A stretch of DNA of 58,397 nt from Folioceros fuciformis. Its lineage: Eukaryota > Anthocerotophyta > Anthocerotopsida > Anthocerotales. This document shows, one piece after another, positions 21,001 through 33,377 of the stretch. The stretch is taken from assembly GCA_049999805.1 (NCBI GenBank), contig JBNGIO010006294.1:65711-124107 (forward strand). Reading direction: 5' to 3'. The notes beneath the pieces are model-generated. The model was not told where the DNA came from. It did no database searches and worked only from the letters and a program-made list of their open reading frames with translations. The position numbers and the translations under genes are program-made. Position 1 is the first letter of the stretch. Each line of letters starts with the position of its first letter.

Positions 21001-23880
21001 CCAGAGTCCGGAGTTCATCTTCTACTGTGGAGTTTGTGAGAAAGCAGTGCTCAACGGCGGCAACATTAACTACGCCCTCCTCAAGTCGAGGCAAACAGAG
21101 AGCAACGCAGTCAACCTCAGTTGGAATTAATCACGGCCGCCGACCAACAGATATGTACTTACTCTGTGTACGTGGGCTGCAGGCTGGACTCCTGGGAGGT
21201 GCAGGCTGGAAAACCCGGCACTGCCGCAGCCCATACATATTTGGGTGCCTTCCGATAATGCAAGCAGTTAATGAAGAGCCTATTTCCGGTAACCGGAGGT
21301 GGCATTAACCGAGTTGCAAGCTCCAACAAGGAGTACAGGATGAGCAGGCAGCCGCCAGCCGCCAGCCGCCGACTGAGAGGATGCACATAAAGGCCTCCCG
21401 TCGGACACGCCCCGCTCGCCGCCGACACTTTGTTTGGCGATAACAGCCAGCAGCTGGCCAATCCTCACCGCTCACTGCGTCTTCCCCCTAAAAGTTCATA
21501 TGCAGCAATTCTATGACGTGTCCTGAACGCAGTCACCGGTTGTAGTCTAAGAATTATTATTTCTTATACATTATATAACAATATAAAAATGAATAAAAAA
21601 CATGCCACGCACATTAATGGTCGATTCTGTCACACTTAACTCTCCGGCTGCAAATTCCAACCACAGCCATAGACTAAACTACAACACTCTTTACATCAAC
21701 ATGGATACAGATTCATGAAATCTTGGAGTGTCCTTCATTCAAATCAGTTTTCTTTGTGGGATTTTCTATTCCTCCATTTGCTTGTAAACAGTGTCTCATT
21801 TCCAACCTCATTCTCTAAACAATCCATTCCTCTTCTCAACAACATAACTACAGCTTTAGTAGTATATTACTTATTAAGTTTATAGAGATAGAAGTTCGAT
21901 TTTCATCACATTTGATGTTTATCATAAAATAAACAACAAACTTACATAATTTTGAAGGAAGGCCAAGTCATGACAGCTCCCTAAAAGCGGTTAAGAATAG
22001 GTGTATACATTTAATATTCAAGATTGATGTTACATACAAAATATAAAGCTTTATGATGCTATAAACTTTTAGCACCTTTTGATATCATTGTCCCCATAAC
22101 GTTTTCAAGACCCCCTTGCTTTCTTTAGATGTGCTTCTATTCTAGAGATATTTATGTAATAATCATTCTATAGAATTCATAAAATTAAATATGATATTAT
22201 TCATTATTTTTCTTAGTTATTTATTGTACAAAGTTTAAAAAATAATTGATATAATATTTAATTTTCATTCAATGTAGAGGATATAGAGGAACTTCATAAC
22301 ATCACTCTTCATTTTATAAACTAAATTGATATTTTTTATTATTAAAAAAGAGATGGAAAGTCCCATCTACTTCAAAGATTGGACAAACAACACAAATAGG
22401 GCTAAAGACCAAAAAAAGGATACTAGCCCGTTTGAACATCATTTTCAAAAACTACCTACTACTCCCAAAACGTCATGATGTGGAAAAATAAAAGGCCTAC
22501 TAATGACCTATACAAATGCTCTTTTGTAAAGCAATGGATATGCGTTGTTGACAAAAACGTTGTCGAGAGAAAGCTAAACGCCATTGCCGATAGAAACGTT
22601 GTCGAGAGAAAGCTAAGTAGAGGAAAGAGGGAGAACCTCATTCATAGTCTTGGGGCACTCCTTGATGAATCTTGAAAGGTCCTTGCTTATAGATAGACTA
22701 ATGAGTCTCTTGAGGGGATGAAAGTATTTCGTCTTGCAAGGGGGAATACTTATGAACTTTGGGCACTTGTACAATCCTTTGGTGCCCATGTAGTGGGTTG
22801 ATGATGACGTTCTCACAAATTGAATGTCTAATGGGCTGCATAACGACCACATCAGCGAAACAAACCTATTCCTCAACAATGAAAGAAAAAAAAGGTCGGC
22901 TCTAAGTGAAACCCCTATCCACAGTATACGAATGCTCCCACATGGAAGAAACCCATATTTTAGAGTGAGATGAACAAGGTTGAACATACATGTGAAAACA
23001 CAAGAAAAGAACACTTATCTAACAATAGTTAGAGCTTTAGATTTAGACTTAAGTTAAAGTAATACGTCCAATTGGCTTCATACAAGAGTGTGCTCCTATC
23101 TTACAAAAATGAGCAATCTCTTGCCATGTATCACACTATCCAGTGTGAGTACAATATAAGTCATAGCCACCTAGAGGAACCATGAGAAGAAAACCACAAG
23201 AATGTTCTTAGCTTTCAAGAGGAAGTTCATTTTGCTATATACTAAGACAATGCTATTGCATGGTTTCAACATCTCGAAGCCGTGATTAGCTAGAGAAGGT
23301 GAGTGGAGCGAATATTAATAGATTGGTGATAGAGATTTGTATCTTGGGTGTTGGATGGGAGTCTTGGTGTTGTAGTTAGTACATGTTACTAGTAGTGATG
23401 TGGGCAACCAAGACTATTCTGGAATATAAGAGAATCATATCAATATATTTTAAAATAATATTAGTAATAATAAATATTATCCCAGACTTACTTGGATGGG
23501 ATGCACGAGGGAGTGGATGCCCAGGGTGCTAGTAACTTAAGCCACATGATGTGAATATGAAAGAAAGCGATGTGAAGTACCAGGAGGGATGGAAATGAAG
23601 GGAATTCATTCGTCCTTAGCAGTAAGGCGAATGTTTGCACATCATTCAATACGATAGTATCGGGATCTGAATATTGGTTAGGAATTCACTTAAATTTATA
23701 ATTATTTGGTACGGATGCTGAATGCTTTGCATGTAGGTACCTACTTCGAGTTCACAGGCCTTTTTGTGGCGGATTTGCAGCTACAGCTCCAGCTCCAGTT
23801 CCAGCTCTAGCTACAGCTACAGCTGTTAAGCCTGGCTTCGTGATGGCTCTGGCCAGGTAATCCTGGGCGGGTTTTTTATG
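21001..23880. other. 2.9-kb AT-rich gene-free stretch with hexamer microsatellite
   Basis: Strongly AT-rich from about 21540 to 23480, with many stops and no ORF carrying a known domain. A hexamer-like array of agctcc/agctac words lies at about 23778-23828. No terminal repeats were recognised. Confidence 0.5.
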
Positions 23881-24608
23881 CACCTGGCCTGGCCTCCGCA
23901 CTGCACTGCTCTCTTCTGTCTCTCAATCTGTTCAACTTGCCATTCTTTGTGGGAACGGCAGCGCGAGCCAGGTCTGCGCTGGCAAATCGAGCTCACACAC
24001 ACGCGTGATCGCCAGCTTTGGTTTGTCTGCTTCTTTGGTTTGTGGCGGGAATTGAGGCATGGCCGTCCTCAAGCCCTGGACTATAACCTTGTCGCCACAT
24101 CTGCCTTGCTTCTGTTGGATCAGGGAATGGTGAGGAGCTGTCTTGATCCCGTCGGACAGCACGATCTGGATCAGTGACATGGCCCCTCGTCGCTCCTGAT
24201 TCGTTGGTCCACTCCCATTTTGTGACCCGTGAGCATGAGCAGTTGCCTCTTTTTCCTCCTCGGTGTGCTGGGTATTGGGTTTGTGGTACGCTTCTCACAG
24301 ACGGCCAGTGGTGGTTGATTTGGTATCCAGGCGGGAAGAATTCGGAGGGGTGGCTGGATCTGGTGGCAGAGTCGTCTGGCGCCTGTGCACTGAATGCGAG
24401 CTCTCGCCACGGGATGAGAGCGTGGCGATGCCATCGCTGGGGGCAGGGTTAACACTTCCCCGAAAGTGTGTGAGGATTGACCGTACTGTCACACGGACTG
24501 GAACTTCCGAGCAGTAGGCAGATCATGCTGCTCCAGGCTGAGATTGGCAATTTAGTATGTGAAACAGGGGGCTAGATCTGCGTCTGACAAAGCAGTAGGC
24601 GAAGGGAC
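23881..24608. other. upstream region of the small membrane protein gene
   Basis: GC content rises here compared with the stretch to the left. It likely contains the promoter and 5' UTR of the gene at 24609; no specific element is recognised. Confidence 0.4.
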
Positions 24609-25239
24609 ATGGTGAGCAGGCAGTCTTCCTTCTCGGCTCCGGCGCCGGATCTTTCTGCCACTGCCAGCCCTCCTCCACAACACAGCTACCTCATCGGGCG
24701 GAGCAATCAGAACTATGTGAATGTGGTCTCTTTTGGCTTTGTTGCTTCCGCTATACTCATCTCCATGTTTCTTATCATGGCCATCTTTGAAAGGCTCTTG
24801 CGACCAAGAGCCACTTTGCAGCCGATTTTATCCGTATCGGAGAGGGATTCTGACCACGTGGCGATGCTGCCAGTCAGATCGCAGTTGACGTCACGCATAC
24901 CGAAGTCGGAACCGGCGGTGAGTTGCTTTCCACTGTTTCCGTTGTTTCAACAATGCTTGTTTGCTGCCATGGAGGGGTTTGGTTTGGAGGGTATTGTGAG
25001 CTTAATAGAGTTGGTGATGCTGCCCCCAAGCTGCGATTCTGAGGCTGTGGGTGTGTTCATTCATACAGGTGAACAGTAACCCAGAAGCATTAGGGATCCC
25101 TGTCTTGATGCCTGGCCAAGATAGCCCCTCTTTCATCGCACGTCCTGCACCAATTCCAGAGTTGCCGCGAAATCATTCAGTGACTACAATGTTGGGAAGA
25201 TCTCATCTGGGATCTTCCAGCAGCTCCACAAGTGTTTAA
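24609..25239 (+). CDS. small single-pass membrane protein, plant family of unknown function
   Basis: Two exons, 24609-24917 and 25069-25239, join in phase 0 (GCG|gtgagt to acag|GTG) and give 159 residues. The N-terminus is Ser/Pro rich. A single membrane helix VSFGFVASAILISMFLIMAI lies at residues 39-58, followed by a basic FERLLRPRA anchor that suggests the C-terminal part is cytosolic. Exon 2 contains the conserved-looking segment IPVLMPGQDSPSFIARPAP. From memory, plants have short proteins with this same order (a VSFGF helix, then a VLMPG-x-FIA-P-AP motif) and no assigned function. The stop is TAA 25237-25239. Confidence 0.75.
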
Positions 25240-25906
25240 AGCCACAGCAAACCTCCACATTCAGTGTGTACATGTTGTGTGTCCTTGGTGTGGTCAGCAG
25301 GTGAAAGCGCAGGTAGGGTTTCGTGAGGCGCGGCAGCTGGTGGAGGTGTTTCATGGAGGGCGTTCCGACGTGATCAATTCCCGGGGTCGTGCCTTCCATG
25401 TTTGGGACCACAAGTGTTAGTTGTGGACAGTGTGCCCTTCTAGAGTTTGCGTTGTTGTGCGGCCACTATCTGGTCACGGTGTTCCTGAAGATAAGGTCAC
25501 CTATCTCGCTGACAACTTTTGGGAGCAGCAAAAGATGTGCGAAGCCGTCTGTCAGCATCACGCCCATCCTCGCCCATTTTGACATGGGTAGGAAATGGGA
25601 CAGGCACTACCGTTATCTTTCAGTACGACTAAGCAGGAACTTGGAGTACACATCCTGCAATGGATGGAACAATGGCAGATTAACTACCGACTCTGGCACA
25701 ACTAATGTGTAGGCGTCTGCTATCCGACATGAGTGCTGGAGTTTCAACAGCTTTGACAGGTATACATTGCGTGGCTATCTGCAAGCGCAGGAGCAGTGGG
25801 ATGCACGCATCTACGTGTCTCTGGGTGAGACGCGAAGAGTGCTACAGCAACAGTATAAAAAAGGCTTTTCTTGGTTTGCTCTCAGATGGAAACTAGCTTC
25901 CTTGTA
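25240..25906. other. intergenic between convergent genes
   Basis: The 3' regions of the membrane-protein gene and of ABCG-A meet here. Short ORFs only; no domain recognised. Confidence 0.5.
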
Positions 25907-28900
25907 CTACAAGGCTTCCCTGGTACCCTTGGAAGTAGCCTCCGGCCTGATAGTGTTTTGAAGCGCAGGCTTTGTCCTGTTGATGCATGATCTGGCACTG
26001 TAACGGGCTATGAGCAAGCGTATCGGAGGTTGGACATCTTCGTTTACTTTGATGCACACGAAGAAGAGGAGGCGGTAGATGAGGATCATGAGACAAAGAA
26101 CTCCCAAATCCCACCACTTGCTTCTGTCCATGTCGATCTGGTAGTTGTCTCTCAGAATTTGGTCTCCTTTGATGTGCAAGCCTGGGAACGGGCTGTCGAA
26201 GGTCACTCCTCGCAACTCGTTTTGATACATCCCCTGCATTGCCCACCCTGTGGATTTACCAGCTACTTGTTCCTGACTGAAAGGGGATGTAGCTGTGACA
26301 GGAGGGAAAAATTGACGGCATACCTGAAGAGCGTACAAGTGGAAGCTGAGGTAGGACATAGGATAGCGCCAAAAAGGCTTCGGGAGGTCATTGGGCAGTC
26401 GAAAAAATCCTGCAAGAAGCATATAGATTCCCTGTGTGGCCACGGCCGCACATTGCAGTATTATATGGCCGCACGTCATCAGGCATATGCATCAGGCAGG
26501 CAGTCAGTCATGTTTAACGCCTGTACCTGGATTCCTGCCCCAGTGATGATGCCCATGAGGAAGTTGGGGACCACACTTGCCACCGCCATCATCAAGCTCT
26601 CCACCACGGTAACACAGGCAAACAGGCACAGCACGAAGTAGGCAAAGTAGGAGAAGCCTGGATGCAGCTCCACCATGAAGTAGCAGATGGAGGCGGAAAC
26701 AGCACTGATGAGAAACAGGAAGGGCAGAGAGGAGATGGTGTTGCCCACCACAAACGCCACCACGCCGTAGTGCCCATTCAGCCTCTCCCGGTGATACACC
26801 TGCCAGTTTAATACTTCGCGTGTCAGGTTGGTGCGAAGTTTGCCCCGTGCCCAGGGCAGGAGATATGCTGAGGTACCTTCATGTCTTCCACGAAGGAGGG
26901 GAAGCCACCGATGGACATGAATGTGAGAAAGCCTGTCACGTACGACATGCAGGAAGCTCTGGCCTGCAGTATTATGTTACACAAAGCCGGTTACTTGAAC
27001 TTCGAGTGGATGCATGCATCTGCGCTCTTGAGAAGAAGTGGAGCAGGCGAGTGAGTAGAGACGGTTACCATGATTGCCCTGTAGTCGTTGCCTAGTTTGT
27101 AGTAGATTGTGCCGATGCACAGGCTTAGCAAGACGTAGATGGCAAGACGGAGCCAGTAGTAGCCCATGTCCCGGAACATGTTGGTGAACGATCTTCGGGT
27201 GAGGGTCAAGGACTGCATGAAGAAACTGGCTTGGCTGCTAGCTGACTCCAGCACGGTGCCCCTCTGTTTGGGACAGACATGGAGAGGCCAAGTGACAAAA
27301 AGGATGAGTGGCAAAGCCTGTTGGAGATGACGGTTTGAATTATGCACAGTTCAGTTGGACTGTACTATACCCTCTGGGACAGTTCGGCGACTCTGGCAGC
27401 CGCCAGCATCGCAGCCTCTGATGTTTGATAGGCATCCACCAGAACCTTGACAGCCTGATTTGCAGTCGTGTTTTCCAACGGATCGCTGTGAGATGCCTCG
27501 CTATCCGCCTGAAGAAGGCATTCCACAATGATCATTACATTGGACCGCAGGGCAGGTATACAGACGAAGCCAGCAAAGTTAAAGGCAGGTTGGATCCAGA
27601 GCACGCAGCATCGAATCGGATGATGAACATAGCACGTACCTTGAGGTTAAAGGAGCCAACTCGGAGAGTGACCTTCACCCTGTCGAAATCGGCGTTGATG
27701 GCACGAAGAAAATGGTCGGAAGGATTGCGGAGCGGAGGGCAGGGGAATCCGGCAGCGGCAAAGTGCTGCACGATGCATTGCCAAGCAATTCAACGACTTG
27801 TTTGCAACAATTTCCAGGCACATAATTGCATGGTCTGGTACCAGGTGCAGGCATAGGCAAGATAATTGGACCCGGTGATTCGGAAGGAAGCAGAGGTCAC
27901 CTCGCACGCTGAAGGGGCATCGCCGAAGTATATTAGCTTCCCTCCGGAGAGAAGCGTAAGATGGTCGAAGAGTTGGAACACCTCGCTGCTAGGCTGGTGA
28001 ATGGAGGCGATCACGGTGCGCCCGTCTCTTGCCAGATTGAGCAGCGTAGTCGTCACAAAGAAGGCCGAAGCACTGCAATGTGCATTTCATCGTCCAGTCA
28101 CGAGGGAGTCTGACAGATCTCATCGGGCCATTGACAAGATTCAGCCTGCTCACCTGTCCAGCCCGCTGGTGGGCTCGTCAAGAAATAGCAAGCGAGGTCG
28201 AGTGAGAATTTCCAGAGCGATGCTCACGCGCCTCTTCTCCCCTCCGCTCAGGCCCCGTAGATGCCAGTTGCCGACGTAGGTGTGGGCGCAATCCTGCAGC
28301 CCCATCTCCCGAATTGTGCTGTCCACGATCGCTCCTTTCTCCGCATTGCCCATGCTGTCGGGCAGCCGCAGCTGCGCCGAGAAGAGGATGGTCTCCCGCA
28401 CCGTCAGCGTCCCGATCAGGGAGTCCTCCTGCGTCACATAGGCCTGCAGCAGTAAGACGAACGATTCACCGTCATCGCCGACAACACAAGTACGTACACT
28501 CTTGCACCTCAGTCACGTCCGGGTCACAAGCTTGACGAAGGTCGTCGTCTCTCACCACAGTGCCGTAAGAACGCTGCGTGTGACATCCGTTGATGAGAAT
28601 GTCGCCCGTCTGGGTGGTGTTCCTGGCCAGTCTCCCCGCAAGCGCGTCCAACAAGGTGGACTTGCCGGAGCCGGAAGGGCCCATGATGGCCATGATGCTC
28701 CCGGGCTCGGCGTAGCCCGTGAGCCCATGCAGCACGGTGTGCGTCTCCCCCTTGGCGTTGGTGACCCGCACCCACACATCCGTCCACGTCAAGGTGGCGT
28801 AAATGCTGGGCCCGTCCTCAGCCTCCTCCATCTTGCTGCTCCCGCCCACGCCAGCGGCCTTCGCCCGAGCTTGCTTCAGCGCAGCTGCAGCAGGTCCAGA

Positions 28901-29125
28901 ACGCGGTGCTCCCTCTCCCGCACCCGCCGCCTGGTGCTTCCAAAGCAGCTGGCTTAGCGGGCTCATGCCGCCCCATTTCACGCCTCCCTCCTGCGCGGAA
29001 GGCACTGGCACCGGCAACGGTAGCGGCACAGCCTTGGCTGCAGACGCTGACGATCGGGTCGACGTGTTGGATTCTCTCATTCTCGTGCCCAGTCTCGGCC
29101 TGGGGTGACGCTCCGGTCCGGACAC
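25907..29125 (-). CDS. ABCG: ABCG half-transporter A (WBC type), catalytically intact
   Basis: ATP-driven exporter, one nucleotide-binding domain then six membrane helices; plant relatives move cuticular lipids, wax or sporopollenin precursors, but the substrate here is unknown. Exons: 28556-29125, 28154-28443, 27901-28072, 27640-27765, 27371-27508, 27069-27263, 26877-26963, 26527-26799, 26324-26431, 25907-26233; all phases close, giving about 761 residues. Walker [10 protein letters not shown] (149-157), Q-loop YVTQEDSL, signature [10 protein letters not shown], Walker [13 protein letters not shown] and H-loop [10 protein letters not shown] are all canonical. The membrane part has the ABC2 blocks [20 protein letters not shown] and [18 protein letters not shown]. 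The N-terminal 105 residues are low-complexity. The last exon start was set by alignment with ABCG-B (GMYQNELRG against GLIQNEFSG). Confidence 0.92.
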
Positions 29126-29894
29126 TGGACAGGACTTTGGTCGATGTGTTTCACGCTCCGAACCACCGCCTGTTCAAATTTCGCAGTTTCGCGGTCCGTG
29201 CTGTGGTGCAATCGACGCCCCGTCGTGAGCTCGAAACAATTTCAGCTCCTCGCAGTGCCACTGGCTCTGCCACCATGACCCGACTGGCCTGCTGCTGGTG
29301 CTGGTCTAGGACCTAGAGTCGGGTCGTGAGAAGTTGGGTCCGAGTCTTCTCCTGGAATTGGACGAAACTTCTCCTTCTTCTAGTGGGTGTGTGTGGATGT
29401 ACATTACATCGCTGGACTGAGGCGAGGAGGTGGCCTCGATCGAGCGGAACGCATTCATGTCACGGGCACTGACAACCGTGGCATCCTAGACCCGGAGGCC
29501 CCCGAGCGAGTGACACGAATTGCAACACGGTGCTCACCGTGTACAAACCATGCGGCCACCAACTACCATGATGAGGCAGCGGATACAAGGGGGGTGAGTC
29601 ATGGACCGTGATCCTGCAACACCATGCTCGGCATTCAAGGCTAGGCACGCGAATGCACGTCACGGCGTCCCCGTGTGTTCCCGTCTCAGGCATCCGCCCG
29701 CACTAAACGGTGCACGATTGCGCAGGGTGGGATGCCATTGAACCCTACCTAGCTGCCATTCATATTCAAAGCCAGGTCCAGATCCAGGAGCAGGACTTTA
29801 GTACACAGCCTTCTCTTTCCTTGTCTGATTGTCATCAGTAGGCGGCAATGGGGAAGGAAAAGAATCAATTAGACCAACAATACATCCCCTCCTC
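29126..29894. other. intergenic between tandem ABCG genes
   Basis: A 769-bp spacer containing the ABCG-A promoter and the ABCG-B 3' region. No element is recognised. Confidence 0.45.
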
Positions 29895-32800
29895 CTAGGA
29901 AAGGCACACGGACAAATTCTGCTTCCTCATGGCCCGCACCATGTCGACAAGAAATCGGAGCACCTCTGCCAGGACCAGGGACAGGAACAAAATGATTCTA
30001 TAACCCACAGCTATGCCAGCTAAGATTAACAAGCTCACCCACTTTCCGTGGAACGAGTCCAGTTGAAACACGTCCTTCAGAACCTCCTGGCCCGATAGAG
30101 CAGCGGGAGCCGTGGAGTTGATTCCGGAGAACTCGTTCTGGATCAGGCCCTGCACATTTTTTGGTGCACCAGGTTCAGCCAGCAGCTGCAGCAGTAGAAA
30201 TGACAAGAGATGGAAAAGGTCAGCCAAGAGATGGCTGTCAGGGCCCGTGTGTAGGTACCTACCCCGACTGCGTATGAGTGGAAGGAGATGTAGGAAGCTG
30301 GATATTTCCAAATGGGCTTGGGCAGCTCACCTGAGAGCTGAAAGTACCCAGCCACTAGGAGGAAGAGGATCTGCAATGCCATCCATCACGAGAGGTGTGG
30401 TGAGCATCCGCCTGGGAAACAAAAAACAAAGAGGAAAGGGGATAAAAAGCACCGACGAAAAGGGGCGAGAAAAATACCTGCACCACAGCGATTAGAAGAA
30501 TGCCTTCGTACACTTTGGGCAGGAAAGAGGCCACCACCAGCAGAAGGCCCTCCACGATGGTGAGGCAAAGGAAGATGGTCAAGACGAAGTACATGAAGAG
30601 GCCAAACACTGGCCGAAGCCCGATCAAAAAGTACACGATTCCCGAGCATATGCTCGATAGCAGGAACAAGAAGGGGATGGAAGATAGCAGGTTTCCCAAA
30701 CAGAACATGACAGGACCGGTCTGCATATGCGATCGTTCTTGCCAATACACCTGCAACCGCCGTGGGTTAGAGTTTCAGTAAAAACAACGAGTGCGCAATC
30801 GACTCGAATCTGGATGTGAGGCCAGAACCAACCTACCTTGAGATCCTTCACCACGGCAGGAAACCCACCCGACGCAAGCAATGATATGAGCGAGACGCAC
30901 AGAAAAATTGCCGACGCTCTGGGCTGTCAATCTCAAATGCTGACTTGTTACGACTGATCGTGTTTCAAATTCAAGTCCGCACTCGGAATCACTGTCATGT
31001 CAACAAGAGGAGGGATTTGATCCGTGTACTTACCCGGACATTGTTCGGTTTGTCATCGATCTTGTAGAAGGCCGTTCCAATGCTTATCATCAGCAAACAG
31101 AAGACAGCCAGGCGCAGCCAGTAATACTTGAAGTCCCTTGTCATGTTCACATACGATCGCCATGTCATAATCCCCACTCGGATCAGGGTTCCTGCGGTTT
31201 TCCGCTCCTCCAAAGGTGGCCTTTCCTGAGAAAACCATAACAAGGTCACCGTCATGCTCCCAGGAGGGAAGGTCACTGTCAGCCGACTGTGAGCTTGGAG
31301 AAGGGAGCGTCTTGTCGACACTCGTTACCTGTTCTGCGAGGTCAAGGACGCGGGTTAGAACTGTGCTGGCATCAACCGAAGCCTGATAGGTGGTCTCCAG
31401 AGTACGAATGACCACCGAAGAATCCATCCTTTCGCGGAACAGGTCTCCTTGCTCGTAGTCCTGCATCAAGCAACGGCAATTTATTCACCAGTTGGATGGG
31501 TCCGGCTTCTGGAACAAACACCTTCGCTGGCGAGGATTTCACACTCTCACATCTCAAGATAAGATACCTGGCCAAGCCTTAGTGACATGACTGCCTTGTC
31601 GAAGTCGGGGTTGATGGACCGCAGGAAGTGGTCCGGCGGGCTCTGCAGTGCTGGGCAAGGAAACCCAGCCAGTGCAAAATGCTGTCAAGAAGCACATGTG
31701 GTGGTGAGGAAACCCCTGCCGGCCGACCGCAACACCTGTGCTACACCAACATGCAAACGGAGTCCACAACATTGAGCTGGATCCAGGGAAGATCGATCAC
31801 GTACTTCCAACGCCCCCACGGCTTCACCGAAGTAGATGGTTCTACCATGAGAGAGCAGCAATAGGTTGTCTAAGATGGTGAAAGCCTCACTACTGGCATG
31901 CTGCAGACTGATGAGCACTGTGCGACCCTTGTTAGTCAAGTTCTTCAGAGTGGCCATGAACATCAATCCTGCCACACTGATAGCAAGACATCGATACCCA
32001 TACGATGTCAGCGATTGCAGGAAGAAAGAACGCAAGTCCAGAACATGAGCCGAAGCAAGAGCATGGACTTGCGCAAGACACTGAGAGCACCACAATGTTT
32101 GTACCTGTCAAGGTTGTAGTTAGGCTCGTCTAGAAACACCAATCGAGGCTTGGTTAGTAGCTGTACAGCGATGCTCAAGCGCTTTTTCTCCCCCGTCGAA
32201 AGAGCTGCGATCCTGGACGTGGCATATGCAGTGAGAGAAGTCTCGGCAATCGCTGCTTCCACTAGGGAAGATTTCTCCACGCATGAAATACTGCATTCTG
32301 GGAAGCGGAGTAGCGCCGAGTAGTGCAGAGCTTCCCGGATGGTCAGAGTCTCTATCATGTCCTCCTCCTCCTTTTGCACATACACCTGAACATCACAACA
32401 GACATGACATGAGGATCCACAAAACTGCAGCAAAGGCAGCACGAGGACACAATGGGCCAACTTGGAGCACATCGTACATATGATCCAGGAGGAATGAACT
32501 GTGGACGCCCATTGAGAATGATCTCTCCATACACTCTGGCGTACGATGGCAGAGTCCCTGAAGCAACACACGGACGAAGCAAGCGTGAACGACATGTACA
32601 GACAAGCAAGGGGAAGGACACGAAGAAGGACGGCTCACCCGCCAGAGCCCTCAAGAGAGTCGACTTCCCACACTGTGGCGGACCCATCACGGCCAGCAGC
32701 TTCCCGGGCAGGGCATACCCTGTGAGGCCCTGCACCACCTTGTAGGGATGGCTGCGCTTCCCACCATACGCTACGGTGAGGTCCTTCCACACCAGCACAG

Positions 32801-33377
32801 CCCCGCGGTCCTGCTTCAGGGCCTGCCGTCTCTTGTCGGACTCCGACCGCAGCAGCGAGTCGTTCTCATCGTTGGGCTCCTCACCCTCCTGCTCGACCAC
32901 TGCAAACCCGCTGTGCACTAGTTTGAGGTCCTGCTCTCGGGCCTGGGACTGGGACTGGGCCAGGGCCTGGGCCTGGGCAGCCGCCTCCACCTCCTCCTCC
33001 TCCTGCTGGAACCTTTCGAGGTCCGGGACGTAGTAATCGGACGCCCTGGGCCCCTGCTCCTCCCACAGCGCCAGATCGCCCCCGGGCAGCTGCTGCATTC
33101 CGGGAAACGCAAACTCGGAGTCGGCGAGAAGAGCATTTTGCCTGGCCGACTCCCCCCACCTAGCATCCTCCCTGAAGGTGACGGGAGGCTCGTGCGCCAA
33201 GGGCACCGGCGGAGGAGATGCTTCCGCCACGCGCGCAGCCTGCCCCAAGGGACTCGGCCCCGGGCTCCGCTGCCGCCGGACGGAGAAGGGAACGCGCACG
33301 AATGGCGACTTGACCGCCCCGATGCTGGTGCCTGACAACTGGGACTCTGTCACTTCCGGAAGAAAGGCGGAAGCCAT
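29895..33377 (-). CDS. ABCG: ABCG half-transporter B with degenerate ATPase motifs
   Basis: Paralogue of the neighbouring ABCG-A. Exons: 32639-33377, 32478-32557, 32105-32385, 31805-31976, 31568-31681, 31329-31460, 31034-31225, 30837-30923, 30478-30750, 30263-30370, 29895-30149; all phases close, giving about 810 residues. Exons of 172, 87, 273 and 108 bp are identical in length to ABCG-A. Walker A is GPPQCGKST (232-240, the fourth position Gln not Gly), the signature is LSTGEKKR instead of LSGGE, Walker B plus D-loop is FLDEPNYNLDR instead of DEPTSGLDS, and the H-loop reads SLQHASSEAF, with Gln where the catalytic His normally stands. Membrane blocks YYWLRLAVFCLLMISIGTAF and LLASGGFPAVVKDLK are intact. 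An unusually long N-terminus holds an acidic, Gln/Ala-rich likely coiled coil. Probably a partner subunit (inference). Confidence 0.9.
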
